Of a stretch of DNA of 32,706 bases, positions 15,260 through 23,587 are shown in pieces. Position numbers and translations under genes: made by a program. The stretch is from a virus. The notes under the pieces were generated by a model, which saw only the letters and a list, made by a program, of their open reading frames with translations, did no database searches and had not been told where the DNA came from. The number at the start of each line of letters is the position of its first letter. The stretch's first letter is position 1. The stretch covers positions 1 through 32,706 of IMG/VR virus record IMGVR_UViG_3300021364_000097, one strand, 5' to 3'.

Positions 15260-16333
15260 ATGGCTGTACGATTAAAAGGTAGTTACACACATCATTATTC
15301 AGATCAGATAGGAGACTCTGGAGCTCCAATCGGTTCAATTTGTTGTGTGTTTGTAGATGCTGGTAGTGCTACATCTGCTACAACGGATGATGTTGCAGAT
15401 AATTATCCTGGTTGGTTGTACTGTAATGGTGCTTCGGTTAGTGTAGAGGATTATCCTCTATTGTTTGAAGTTCTTGGTAATAAGTATGGTGGAACAAATC
15501 CACAATCAGTGAATTTGCGCGACTGGGGAAGCACTGCAGGTAGTACAGTTAGTGCTACATTTAATCTACCTGATCTCAGAATGAAGAGATTAAATGGTCC
15601 TGGTGGTGTCGATGGTCCTGGTTCTATTACTCCTGATAATTCTCAGATGCAGGTTGGTGATACTGGTGGTGAGTGGTATATCTCTAGATCAAGACAATTA
15701 GATGAATATACTATTGGAACTGTTAGAGTAGAAGGATATGATACATGTGTTGACTTCATCGATGGATCTTTGAGTGGTAACACACAAATTACTGTTGGAC
15801 CACTACAATCTAGACCTCTAACTGGTCCACCACCACACACTCACTTGCTGCTTAATAGTGAGGGTGACCAAAGACAGGGTATGAAAAATGGTGACGCTCA
15901 TGGTGGTAACACTTATTCACCAAACTACATCTCAAACAAAGCAGCAGTCTCTCAGTTTGACCCAGCACAAGGTATTCAAGCTGAGCACAGTCACTATCTT
16001 GCTGAATATAATCCAGTTAGGATTGGATCTAATGAGCAGTATTCATATGATACAACTGTAACTTATACTAATAGTCCAACTGCATATTCAAATGTGTTTG
16101 GTGCTGATAAAGTAAATGATGGTACTACTAATGATCAAGGACAAACAGTTGATATGGAGGAACAGTTCGTTATCAACATTAACCCAACACAGGCAGGTAT
16201 CACTCTAAACTCTGGTACAATCACAATGACTGCGGCAGAACAAATTAGTGTTGTTGCATCAATTGTACCTACCACTCCTGTCCCACTTGTGCTAAAATAC
16301 TTTAGGGTCAAATATTTAATTAAAGCTTGGTGA
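15260..16333 (+). CDS. Phage tail-collar domain protein 3, 357 aa
   Basis: Third collar paralogue: GAPIGSICCVF, then YPGWLYCNGASV and YPLLFEVLGNKYGG within residues 20-80, with FNLPDLR near 98 closing the domain. A PPPHTHLL motif near residue 191 and AEHSHYL near 240 repeat the histidine-pair pattern. It ends VKYLIKAW, close to the ends of the other two. The start follows the previous stop by one base. Three different collar proteins in a row could provide alternative or layered receptor-binding tips. Confidence 0.84.
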   Translation: MAVRLKGSYTHHYSDQIGDSGAPIGSICCVFVDAGSATSATTDDVADNYPGWLYCNGASVSVEDYPLLFEVLGNKYGGTNPQSVNLRDWGSTAGSTVSATFNLPDLRMKRLNGPGGVDGPGSITPDNSQMQVGDTGGEWYISRSRQLDEYTIGTVRVEGYDTCVDFIDGSLSGNTQITVGPLQSRPLTGPPPHTHLLLNSEGDQRQGMKNGDAHGGNTYSPNYISNKAAVSQFDPAQGIQAEHSHYLAEYNPVRIGSNEQYSYDTTVTYTNSPTAYSNVFGADKVNDGTTNDQGQTVDMEEQFVININPTQAGITLNSGTITMTAAEQISVVASIVPTTPVPLVLKYFRVKYLIKAW

Positions 16334-16341
16334 AATAGATT

Positions 16342-17043
16342 ATGCCGATTACAACTCCTGGGTCATCTAATTTTAATGAGATGTTGAACCCAATCATTCC
16401 CGTCAACCTAATGGGCGGAAAGGGAAATTTTGATGATTTTGTTGGTGTTTGGGAAAACTTTGTTCCAGAATCAGTTTGTACAGAACTCATTGACTTCTTC
16501 AAATGCTGGAAAGAAAATGCAACTATTGCGAATGAAGAGCGCGACTTGAAGTTGTTGGATATCGCAGATGCATCAACTGAAGCTTCTAGTGGTCAAACAC
16601 AATTCTCTTCTGGTCATCTTGGGAGAAGAGATCTTTCTCTTATGATTGATAACATGAGTGTTCCTCTTTCAAATACTGTTAATCAGTATTTGCAGTCTTG
16701 TGTTAATCATTATTGCAGAGAATATCAGGCACTTGGATCATCGCCTATCACATCTTGGTCGATCAAGATGCAAGAAACTCCTGCAGGTGGTGGATATCAC
16801 GTTTATCACTATGAGCGTGGGTCTTTTAACGAAGCAGCACGAGAACTAGTGTGGATGATTTACTTGAATGAAGATTTTGATGGTGGTGAAACTGAATTCT
16901 TCTATCAGAGAAGACGCATCAAACCTTCTAGAGGAACTGTAGTTATTTGGCCATCTGGATTTACACATACACATCGAGGCAATCTAGTCCTCGAAGGTAC
17001 TAAATATGTTGTAACAGGATGGTATTATCAGCAACCCGTTTAA
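16342..17043 (+). CDS. Prolyl-4-hydroxylase-like 2OG-Fe(II) oxygenase
   Basis: This 233-residue enzyme shows the prolyl-4-hydroxylase pattern: YHVYHYE with iron ligands H156 and E158 (an HxE variant of HxD), then the core WMIYLNEDFDGGETEFFY (about residues 172-189), a P-RGT-VIWPSGFTHTHRG segment supplying the distal histidine (H209 or H211), and KY.VTGWYY at the end. The family uses O2 and 2-oxoglutarate to hydroxylate substrates, often proline. It lies between the collar genes and a tail-assembly-type gene, so a virion protein substrate is plausible, but nothing in the sequence fixes it. Similar genes are common in cyanomyoviruses. Confidence 0.87.
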   Translation: MPITTPGSSNFNEMLNPIIPVNLMGGKGNFDDFVGVWENFVPESVCTELIDFFKCWKENATIANEERDLKLLDIADASTEASSGQTQFSSGHLGRRDLSLMIDNMSVPLSNTVNQYLQSCVNHYCREYQALGSSPITSWSIKMQETPAGGGYHVYHYERGSFNEAARELVWMIYLNEDFDGGETEFFYQRRRIKPSRGTVVIWPSGFTHTHRGNLVLEGTKYVVTGWYYQQPV

Positions 17044-17044
17044 C

Positions 17045-17920
17045 ATGAATATCACAAATAAAACCGTTATGATTAGTGGTCCTAGTAGGACCGTACAGAG
17101 AGGAACATTGACCGTTACAGTCACTGAGTCTGACTGGGAAAGATATATTGTCCCGCTTGTCTATCCTTTGTGGGATTCAGATAAGGATGTTCTGATGTCT
17201 TTTACATATCGTGATCTACCAGAAGAACAATTCTTCTGTGAGAAGAAAAAGTATGTTCGTAATCATACAACGGGAGAATATTTCTGGAAGGATTACATCT
17301 TTAGTGAAGTTGATCTTGAGGTTGCACGTAAGTTAGCGACAGATATCAGTGAAGCAATTGACGCTATCGCATCAACAACAAAGAGAGATGTTGATGAGAT
17401 GTTTAACACCATCATGAAAAGAGAAAAGGGTCTTTCTCTTGCACGAATTAAAGCATGGAGAAACTTCTTCCTATTCTCTTCTGATTGGACTATGCTGGAA
17501 GATGCTCCAATTTCAGCAGAAGAAAAAGAACAGTGGAAACTGTATCGTCAGAAGATTCGTGCGTTGCCCGATCTATTTGATGCTGGTACTAGTGTTCTTG
17601 CTGAGGTTCATATTCCTATTGATCCAATTGTTTACAGAAAGAATTATTTGCCTTATAATGATGGGGCAACTTACCTTGGAAGCGATGATCAGTTTATCTG
17701 GTTCCCAGGTAAAGATGGACTTCCTGGTGGAGCACTAGACAGAGCAATGCATGAGTATATGCATCTTGCTATTAAGATGTCTAGACCATCCCCAATGTTT
17801 AATGTTCCTAATATCTCCCATCTTACAGATCCAATCGATGCATTGGTAGCAGAGATTGAACGTGAACAAGCACTACTTGATGAATTGAGAGCACAACAAA
17901 ATGCAGCTTCGTCGGATTAA
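17045..17920 (+). CDS. Protein with phage tail-assembly-chaperone-type domain, 291 aa
   Basis: Residues about 138-177 contain SDWTMLEDAPIS, then EQWKLYRQKIRALPD. This is the signature of the small domain found in phage tail-assembly chaperones and fibre-linked proteins (Pfam Phage_tail_APC type). The N-terminal 100 residues are beta-rich and unassigned. The C-terminal third includes GGALDRAMHEYMHLAIKM and ends in a Glu/Ala-rich helix. The EYMH run is not an HExxH. It starts one base after the oxygenase stop and overlaps the next gene by 20 bases. Role in fibre assembly or as a minor virion protein is inferred. Confidence 0.68.
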   Translation: MNITNKTVMISGPSRTVQRGTLTVTVTESDWERYIVPLVYPLWDSDKDVLMSFTYRDLPEEQFFCEKKKYVRNHTTGEYFWKDYIFSEVDLEVARKLATDISEAIDAIASTTKRDVDEMFNTIMKREKGLSLARIKAWRNFFLFSSDWTMLEDAPISAEEKEQWKLYRQKIRALPDLFDAGTSVLAEVHIPIDPIVYRKNYLPYNDGATYLGSDDQFIWFPGKDGLPGGALDRAMHEYMHLAIKMSRPSPMFNVPNISHLTDPIDALVAEIEREQALLDELRAQQNAASSD

Positions 17921-18641
17921 ATGGTTAGATGATGTGGTCTGTGATCACATCGGTAACTTTTATGATTTTTGTGAATTTAAGGATGGTTCTAACACTGGAC
18001 CAAAGAATCGAGAGATCAAAAGAAATGTAGAAATGATCGACAAAGATCTTAAAGCAACATCTTTGTTGATGGATCAATTTCACAAACATCCATTCATGCA
18101 GGCACTATCATTACGTCATGTAAGTGTGCCTTTGTTTGCAGAGTATAGATCTGAAGAGGAAGGTCACTATTCATTTCATAATGATGCTCCCATCATGCAT
18201 GACCTGAGAACTGATCATTTGTTCATTACTGCTATCAATGATGAAAGTGAGTATGAAGGTGGCGACCTAATCATTCGTTGGGGAACTGAGAACCTTTCAT
18301 TCAGACTTAAGAAGGGTGAAGGTATTTTGGTTGATCCAAATTTATGGCATACTGTAACTCCAGTCACAAAAGGCAAGCGAAGAGTTTGTATTATGTGGTA
18401 TGAGAGTTTGATTCGTGATAGCACGATGAGAGAACTATACTTTGATTATGTTGATCTTTGTTATCGAGCAATGCAATGTATTGATCTACAGAAATGGAAT
18501 GAAGTATGTGATATCGATGTGGCTACATATTTCAACGGCATCAAATATAAAATTCTAAGAGAATATGGTGATGCATACCCAGGAAAACATTCCCCTGATG
18601 GTGATGTTACTGTACAACTAGACAACAAATCCTATGAATAA
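17901..18641 (+). CDS. 2OG-Fe(II) oxygenase, PKHD-hydroxylase-like
   Basis: This 246-residue protein has the double-stranded beta-helix signature HND (H93, D95), a GGDLIIRWG strand (120-128), KGEGILVDPNLWHTVTPV with the distal iron ligand H150, and KRRVCIMW with the arginine that would hold 2-oxoglutarate (R160 or R161). The spacing is like PKHD/PiuC-type hydroxylases. A C-terminal extension of about 80 residues is unassigned. The start ATG lies 20 bases inside the preceding gene and its stop overlaps the following start by eight bases, so it belongs to the same late operon. The substrate is unknown. Confidence 0.83.
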   Translation: MQLRRIKWLDDVVCDHIGNFYDFCEFKDGSNTGPKNREIKRNVEMIDKDLKATSLLMDQFHKHPFMQALSLRHVSVPLFAEYRSEEEGHYSFHNDAPIMHDLRTDHLFITAINDESEYEGGDLIIRWGTENLSFRLKKGEGILVDPNLWHTVTPVTKGKRRVCIMWYESLIRDSTMRELYFDYVDLCYRAMQCIDLQKWNEVCDIDVATYFNGIKYKILREYGDAYPGKHSPDGDVTVQLDNKSYE

Positions 18642-19005
18642 CTTTCTCACATTACAAGAACTCATCTCTGACTACGCTGTAGCAAGAGAAAAAGTTTTAA
18701 TTTGGTTTGATGCTAAGGGCATTCGTAAACTGGAGGATGCTGGAAATGTAGATAAACTAAATCAAGTCTACACTTTCTATCGTGAATTCCTACCTGATGA
18801 TGTTTACGCTGAGTTCTTTAACTCTTCCTTCGGAACATTTGAGCGTAAAGATCCTATCGTTGCACAAGATCTGGTTGAAGATTGGTTCCCACCTGTAGAA
18901 ACTCTTCCTGACTCAGATTATTATGTTTACTCATGCGTCTTCGCTAGAAATGGTGTAGTTGCGTATGAAAATGTTACGCCAACTCGTCAGGGAGATACTG
19001 ACTGA
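18634..19005 (+). CDS. Hypothetical protein, 123 aa
   Basis: An acidic protein, partly helical (DYAVAREKVLIWFDAKGI at the start), with a C-terminal WFPPVETLP segment. No recognised domain or membrane segment. It is the last forward gene before an inverted gene: its final 32 bases overlap the 3' end of the reverse-strand oxygenase at 18974. It starts within the last eight bases of the preceding oxygenase gene. Function unknown. Confidence 0.7.
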   Translation: MNNFLTLQELISDYAVAREKVLIWFDAKGIRKLEDAGNVDKLNQVYTFYREFLPDDVYAEFFNSSFGTFERKDPIVAQDLVEDWFPPVETLPDSDYYVYSCVFARNGVVAYENVTPTRQGDTD

Positions 19006-19750
19006 CGAACCATGACGCTCCCTGTTCATTAATACCATGATATTGAACAGAGTGGTCAATACCTTCTAGTTTTACACCAAACCATCCTTGCGGTTCTTTC
19101 GTGAGTAAATCTTTATCTCTTTGAGGGGTCAGTGTTACTGATCCCTTTTTAATTTCATATGGTAGATTGTACTCAACACATGCTGGTTCATATGGTCTGG
19201 TCTTCCATATGTTGTACATCAATGTGATTCTCTTCTCACCAGGATACATCTCACCATAGTTTGAAGGAACTCCATGAAAATAAGGCATTGCCCACGTTAT
19301 ATGTTTACCTGCCTTAGGTGAACTCCAAAATGACCATGCGTCTTCACCTGTAACATAAACACCATCAGTTTTACTCCAGTCATGGTATTGATCCAACAGA
19401 ATTGTGGGTTGACCTGAGTTAGTTAAATATGTTACAGTGCAGAATGGAGCAGGATAATACACACCATCTTTGTTAAACCTATCCAGATCTCCATCTACAT
19501 GGAAATACCAATAGGAACTTAGATCATCGTGCGATCTGATCCACCATTCTGCACCAACATAACTATGATACATGTTATGTTTTCTAGCAGACTCAAAAAT
19601 ATACTGCTCGATAATATTCTCTGGGTGTCTATCAAATCCGTACCACCACGTTAGTTTTTGATCTTCATCGTGTGCTAGAATGTTATCAGCTTCCTCTTTG
19701 ATGAGAGCAGTGCTCTCTTCACTGAGATAGGTACTATATGATTCAATCAT
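18974..19750 (-). CDS. Reverse-strand 2OG-Fe(II) oxygenase, 258 aa
   Basis: This is the only convincing reverse-strand gene in the window. The protein has FHVDGD (H84, D86), APFCTVTYLT (about 101-110), AMPYFHGVPS with H159, and GEKRITLMYNIW with R174. This is a complete HxD...H...R set for a 2-oxoglutarate oxygenase. A WWYGFD and an EWWIRSHDD segment lie before it, and an unassigned 75-residue C-terminus follows. Its 3' end overlaps the converging gene by 32 bases. Its start codon shares the palindrome CATG (19748-19751) with the forward gene at 19749. No promoter is obvious because the upstream sequence is coding on the other strand. Confidence 0.82.
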   Translation of the reverse strand: MIESYSTYLSEESTALIKEEADNILAHDEDQKLTWWYGFDRHPENIIEQYIFESARKHNMYHSYVGAEWWIRSHDDLSSYWYFHVDGDLDRFNKDGVYYPAPFCTVTYLTNSGQPTILLDQYHDWSKTDGVYVTGEDAWSFWSSPKAGKHITWAMPYFHGVPSNYGEMYPGEKRITLMYNIWKTRPYEPACVEYNLPYEIKKGSVTLTPQRDKDLLTKEPQGWFGVKLEGIDHSVQYHGINEQGASWFVSQYLPDELA

Positions 19751-20441
19751 GACTAATCAAATTCTTCCACTTTTTCCTACTGTTATTTACCAATGCAAAT
19801 TAGATGGGTTTGAGGAGTGGCGCGATCTTCTTCTCTCCAAGAAAGAATACCAGTTTGATCCTAATGATGGTGATCCTCATCTGACTGGTGAGTTTAGGGA
19901 CAAATGTCTCATGCATAAAGATGAAGATCTGATGTCTTTCTTTGCTGAAGTAACTGATGGTATCTACGGATGCCTGGAAGCAGCAGGAGTCAAGAAAGAC
20001 ATGCACATTCCATACATCATGAAGTCTTGGTTTACAATCAAGGACAAGTCTGATATGCTTGGTGAACATCGTCATGCATGTTCAGATCTTTCGTTTGTAT
20101 ATTATTTGACTGGTGGTCAACTGTGCTTCAAACAAGAGTGGAACGCTAACCAATACTTTGGTGGTATGCTCGATGCTAAACCACCTGAGCGTAGTCACAT
20201 TGATAATGAAACCTTCTTCACTACTAAAGTTACTGCAACTACCGTTGCTCCTGGGGATCTACTCGTCTTCCCTAGTAATCTGCTACATTTTGTTATGCCT
20301 GAGGAAGGAACAGACACAGTAGTAAGATCTGTTGCTGGTGATATTAAACTCATGCTCACTGATGAGTATACTAATCTTGAAACTGGACTGATTCATTACA
20401 GTCACTGGAGAAAGTTCAACACTAAAGGATTGCACAAATGA
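19749..20441 (+). CDS. Putative 2OG-Fe(II) oxygenase, 230 aa
   Basis: Begins with the typical LFPTVIYQ start seen in TIGR02466-like phage oxygenases. The likely iron site is GEHRHACSDLSFVYYL (H107 and H109) with distal H180 in FPSNLLHFV, and R193 at the 2-oxoglutarate position. A VAPGDLLVFPSNLLHF strand is strongly family-like. The HxH in place of HxD is shared with several other copies here, so one metal ligand may differ from the classic triad. The start overlaps the divergent reverse gene at a CATG, and the stop overlaps the next gene by four bases. Confidence 0.75.
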   Translation: MTNQILPLFPTVIYQCKLDGFEEWRDLLLSKKEYQFDPNDGDPHLTGEFRDKCLMHKDEDLMSFFAEVTDGIYGCLEAAGVKKDMHIPYIMKSWFTIKDKSDMLGEHRHACSDLSFVYYLTGGQLCFKQEWNANQYFGGMLDAKPPERSHIDNETFFTTKVTATTVAPGDLLVFPSNLLHFVMPEEGTDTVVRSVAGDIKLMLTDEYTNLETGLIHYSHWRKFNTKGLHK

Positions 20442-21088
20442 AGTACGACTACAAAATTCCTATTTTCAAGTATTCTCTAAATGATTGGGAATCCAAAAAA
20501 ATTGAAATTCTTGAATTATTAAAAACTAAGATTAATAATCCAGAAAAATATCGTAAGGACTACAGAGATCAAATCGAAATGAGTTATGGTCTAAAAGATC
20601 AACCGACTACTGAAGTTGAAACTGACTTCTATGAAGGATATACTCAAAATTGGGAGAATACTCCCCACTACAAAGGAGATATCATTGAACTTCTTTACCC
20701 TGAGTTGCGTAAACTTGTAGAAGATAGTGGTATTCCTGCTCGTTATGATGCTACAGCAATGTGGTATGAACGTGCTAAAAAAACTGAGGTTCATGGTGTT
20801 CATGATCATGGAGCAAAAGGTATTTCTGCTGTTCTATATGTTGAACTAAATGATAATCAGAAAGGAACACAATTTTATCCTGAATGGGGTGAAGACTTCA
20901 CTCTAGATCTGGATGTTAAAGAAGGAGATATTATTTTCTTCCCCTGCTGGTTGAAACATGCTGGTTCAATGAATACTGATGATGAGATTAGAACTATTGT
21001 CTCATTTAACATGATTAGAATCAGACCAGAAGAGGATGAGTGGGAACAATCAGATTCAGACTATCAACACTTCACTGTCCATGTCTAA
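20438..21088 (+). CDS. Putative 2OG-Fe(II) oxygenase, 216 aa
   Basis: The metal-binding signature is VHGVHDHGAKGIS (H122, H124, with D123 between), then KEGDIIFFPCWLKHAG with H174, and DEIRTIVSFN with R185. About 100 N-terminal residues are helical and lysine-rich, and include YEGYTQNWENTP. The fold assignment rests on the order and spacing of these motifs. It begins in an ATGA overlap with the preceding oxygenase and overlaps the next by eight bases, forming a run of three forward oxygenases probably translated from one message. Confidence 0.78.
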   Translation: MKYDYKIPIFKYSLNDWESKKIEILELLKTKINNPEKYRKDYRDQIEMSYGLKDQPTTEVETDFYEGYTQNWENTPHYKGDIIELLYPELRKLVEDSGIPARYDATAMWYERAKKTEVHGVHDHGAKGISAVLYVELNDNQKGTQFYPEWGEDFTLDLDVKEGDIIFFPCWLKHAGSMNTDDEIRTIVSFNMIRIRPEEDEWEQSDSDYQHFTVHV

Positions 21089-21683
21089 TTTTGCATTCAT
21101 ACAACCAATTGTACAATTCGAGTCTCCCAGTGTAGACATTAAGAAAATTGTTAATCGTGTCTATGACTTTTGGGACAAAAATATTGATAACACAACCATG
21201 CAAGGTGGGTATCAACTACGCCTTGTAAATCACGAGAGTGGTAAAGTGAATGAACTTTTTGTTCCAGAGATCAATGCACTCTTGCAAGAAGGTATTACAA
21301 CTGGTGTTGAGAACTATATTGCAACATTGAATATTGATCAGAAGGAAGAGTTCTCTACTAAAATTTGGATTACTAACGTGTGGATTAACGTCGCCACGCC
21401 TGGTTCTTATCATCGAACACACATTCATGGGAATTCACACTTGAATGGTATATTCTATTTGCAAGTACCAGAGAATAGTGGTGAGACATTTGTAGTTAAT
21501 CCATATCCTACTGGTGTTGAGAGTATACTGAAAACACCAAACTCATCTATCTCATTAAGTGCGCGACAAGGTGTTGGGTACATATTCTCCTCATCTTTAG
21601 CACACTACACAGACCCAAACCATTCTGAATCTGATAGGATCTCACTAGCATTTGAGATTAAACTCGATACCATACTGAAATAA
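21081..21683 (+). CDS. Putative 2OG-Fe(II) oxygenase, TIGR02466-like, 200 aa
   Basis: Motifs are WINVATPGSYHRTHIHGNS (from residue 101; H114 and H116), GIFYLQVPENSGE (about 123-135), a distal H175 in SSSLAHYTDP and R187 in DRISLAFEI. These follow the TIGR02466 pattern of putative 2OG-Fe(II) oxygenases common in cyanophages. The ATG at 21081 is preferred over an upstream in-frame start because it gives the standard FAFIQPIVQFE beginning and a short overlap with the previous gene. The gene ends an operon, as a strong terminator lies 20 bases after the stop. Confidence 0.82.
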   Translation: MSNFAFIQPIVQFESPSVDIKKIVNRVYDFWDKNIDNTTMQGGYQLRLVNHESGKVNELFVPEINALLQEGITTGVENYIATLNIDQKEEFSTKIWITNVWINVATPGSYHRTHIHGNSHLNGIFYLQVPENSGETFVVNPYPTGVESILKTPNSSISLSARQGVGYIFSSSLAHYTDPNHSESDRISLAFEIKLDTILK

Positions 21684-21704
21684 GACAGTCAGAAAAGCGT
21701 CACA

Positions 21705-21726
21705 GGGGGGTCACACGACCCCCTTT
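21705..21726 (+). terminator. Rho-independent terminator after the oxygenase operon
   Basis: GGGGGTC (21706-21712) and GACCCCC (21717-21723) form a GC-rich seven-pair stem with loop ACAC, followed by TTT. It separates the late-type oxygenase operon from the helicase gene, which has its own promoter a few bases further on. Confidence 0.85.
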
Positions 21727-21732
21727 CTGCTG

Positions 21733-21754
21733 TATAATTGATTCATCGACGGAG
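21733..21754 (+). promoter_or_regulatory. Early-type promoter and leader of the helicase gene
   Basis: A perfect -10 box, TATAAT, at 21733-21738 lies between the terminator and the helicase start. The bases after it, TGATTCATCGACGGAGA, resemble the repeated leader at 24931 and 25224 (..GTTCATCAACG..). The -35 region is poor (GTCACA at 17 bases), so an activator or extended element may be used. Confidence 0.6.
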
Positions 21755-21766
21755 ACACCACACCAC

Positions 21767-23014
21767 ATGACCCTGACCCTGCGTCCACACCAGACTCGCG
21801 CCCTTCGTGCCCTGTCTACCGCTCCCCGTGGTCGCGTGACCATCCCTACTGGCGGTGGTAAGACCCTTGTTATGATTGAGGACGTGAAGCGCACCCTTCA
21901 GGTGTCTGATCGCCCTCGCACTGTGGTTGTGGTTGCTCCTCGTATTCTTCTCGCCAACCAACTGTGTGACGAGTTCTTCACTGCTCTCAACGGCAGTGTC
22001 GATGTTGCAGTGATGCACGTTCACAGTGGTGAGACTTCTTTCAACAGCAGCACCAAAGTTGATAACATTCGTTGTCATGATGCTGTCTGCCGTACTGCTG
22101 GTGTTCATCAACTGATCTTCACCACTTACATTTCCCTGCGTCGTATCAATGAGTCAGGCATTGATATCGACCACATTTATTTTGACGAGGCACACAACAG
22201 CACTCGTCGCGATCACTTCAAGGAGACTGCGATTGCATCTCTGACTGCTAAGACTGCATATTTCTTCACGGCGACACCTAAGTATCGCCACAATGCTCAC
22301 AACAGCATGAACAATGTTGCAGTCTATGGTCCCGAACTTATCAGCGTCCCTGCTCCTGAACTGATCGACAATGGTAGCATCATTCCCCCTACCATTCAAT
22401 CTCACTTTGTTGATGTTGAGCGTCAGAAGTCTCTGTACGCTGCTGAGAACGACCGTGAGGTGCTTCTGGACATCGTGAGCAACCTTGATGCTGACTCTGC
22501 TCAGAAGATCCTTGTCGCCGCTCCTAGCACCCGTGTGCTGTGGCGTCTGCTTTCCAACACTGACGTGATGCAGCAGTTTGCTGAGCGTGGTTATGATGTG
22601 ATGCATATTACTAGCAAGCACGGTGCATACGTCAACAAAACTAAAGTCAACCGTGAAGAGTTTTTCAACACGCTGACTGCCTGGGGCAAAGATCCTTCCC
22701 GTAAGTTTGTGCTGTTCCACTACAGCATTCTGTCTGAAGGTATGAATGTCCCTGGTCTGACTCACTGCATCCTTCTTCGCAACCTGCCCATTATTGAGAT
22801 GGCGCAGACTATCGGTCGCGTGATTCGTCTTGATCGTGATGACGCTGCTGATATTGCTGCTGGTAACATCACTCCTGGTCGCCTTGATATGTATCGCAAG
22901 TCCACTGGTTATGTGACTGTGCCTGTCTTCACCAACTATGGTAAGCAGACTGAGAAGCGTCTCCAGCGTGTTGTTGATGCTATCTTCACCAAAGGCATCG
23001 CTGCAACTGAATAA
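21767..23014 (+). CDS. Superfamily 2 DNA/RNA helicase (UvsW-like)
   Basis: This 415-residue protein has all main SF2 motifs: RPHQ (6-9), Walker A PTGGGKT (27-33), APRILLANQ (Ia), DEAH (140-143), TAT (168-170), LSEGMNVPG (motif V, about 322-330) and QTIGRVIRLDR (motif VI, 347-357). It is an ATP-driven nucleic-acid translocase. The compact two-domain form suits a phage recombination or replication helicase such as T4 UvsW, though the exact subfamily is not settled. It is a single-gene unit with its own TATAAT promoter and terminators on both sides. Codons are clearly richer in C and G at third positions than in the late genes around it, which suggests either strong expression selection or a different origin. 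Confidence 0.9.
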   Translation: MTLTLRPHQTRALRALSTAPRGRVTIPTGGGKTLVMIEDVKRTLQVSDRPRTVVVVAPRILLANQLCDEFFTALNGSVDVAVMHVHSGETSFNSSTKVDNIRCHDAVCRTAGVHQLIFTTYISLRRINESGIDIDHIYFDEAHNSTRRDHFKETAIASLTAKTAYFFTATPKYRHNAHNSMNNVAVYGPELISVPAPELIDNGSIIPPTIQSHFVDVERQKSLYAAENDREVLLDIVSNLDADSAQKILVAAPSTRVLWRLLSNTDVMQQFAERGYDVMHITSKHGAYVNKTKVNREEFFNTLTAWGKDPSRKFVLFHYSILSEGMNVPGLTHCILLRNLPIIEMAQTIGRVIRLDRDDAADIAAGNITPGRLDMYRKSTGYVTVPVFTNYGKQTEKRLQRVVDAIFTKGIAATE

Positions 23015-23020
23015 TAAAGA

Positions 23021-23043
23021 AATGCTGAGGATATCAGCATTTT
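23021..23043 (+). terminator. Rho-independent terminator after the helicase gene
   Basis: AATGCTGA (23021-23028) and TCAGCATT (23034-23041) form an eight-pair stem with loop GGATA, running into a short T tract. It begins six bases after the helicase stop. Confidence 0.8.
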
Positions 23044-23087
23044 CACACATAACAATCTAAAATACTTCTGTACTACGAGAACATCTC

Positions 23088-23291
23088 ATGGGAGAATACG
23101 ACCACTGGATCGATCAAGAGAAACACCAGAAGCGTAAAGACGCATTCAATCTCTTCTATGAGAGTGTTCTCAAACCAGACAATGAACTTCGTCAAGATGC
23201 ACATGAACAATGTTGCTATCATGAATTGATGGAGTGGCGAGGAGATATTCTCGCTTACCTTGATCACCGTCGCAATCAGGAATTTCACTAA
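23088..23291 (+). CDS. Hypothetical protein, 67 aa
   Basis: A charged helical protein (WIDQEKHQKRKDAFNLFYES near the start) with HEQCCYHE near residue 43, a Cys/His cluster that could bind a metal. It has no membrane segment. An AT-rich region with TCTAAAATACTTC lies upstream at about 23058-23070 and may hold the promoter. Its stop overlaps the next start by one base (TAATG), so both are probably translated together. Family unknown. Confidence 0.65.
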   Translation: MGEYDHWIDQEKHQKRKDAFNLFYESVLKPDNELRQDAHEQCCYHELMEWRGDILAYLDHRRNQEFH

Positions 23292-23587
23292 TGACAATTG
23301 ACCCATTTGAAGGACGCCCTGAAATCAAAGGATCCGAAGAGTTTTTGCGAAAGACTTATGAAGGACAACGTAAAGATCGTATGCAAGATTGCATCGATGA
23401 TTACCTCCAAGATGATAAAGTATCAGCACGACAAACTTATGAAGAGATGCTATCTTGCGTCAATGATGTGATTGAGTATCATCGCAAGAGCATGAACCGA
23501 GCAGTCAAACTTAAAGAACTAATGCTTGGACATCGTGATATTGATCTGCTACAATCAGAGCAGACAGATTTGTTAGAGACTCTGTGA
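23291..23587 (+). CDS. Hypothetical protein, 98 aa
   Basis: A strongly charged, mostly helical protein (EEFLRKTYEGQRKDRMQDCI; IEYHRKSMNRAVKLKELMLG), possibly with coiled-coil segments. No known motif. It sits between a small Cys/His protein and an oxygenase, overlapping the latter by four bases (GTGA), so it is part of one operon. Function unknown. Confidence 0.7.
   Translation: MTIDPFEGRPEIKGSEEFLRKTYEGQRKDRMQDCIDDYLQDDKVSARQTYEEMLSCVNDVIEYHRKSMNRAVKLKELMLGHRDIDLLQSEQTDLLETL

Noticed and set aside
17740-17775. Possible metallopeptidase motif (HEYMH) in the tail-assembly-type protein.
   Set aside because: The motif HEYMH does fit HExxH by letter, but it lies in a low-complexity helical region, with no third ligand or other family features. 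I treat it as chance.
22154-23050. A 298-codon reverse reading frame opposite the helicase gene.
   Set aside because: It mirrors a strongly supported SF2 helicase. Long antisense frames are expected from GC-rich codon bias, and no family motif appears.
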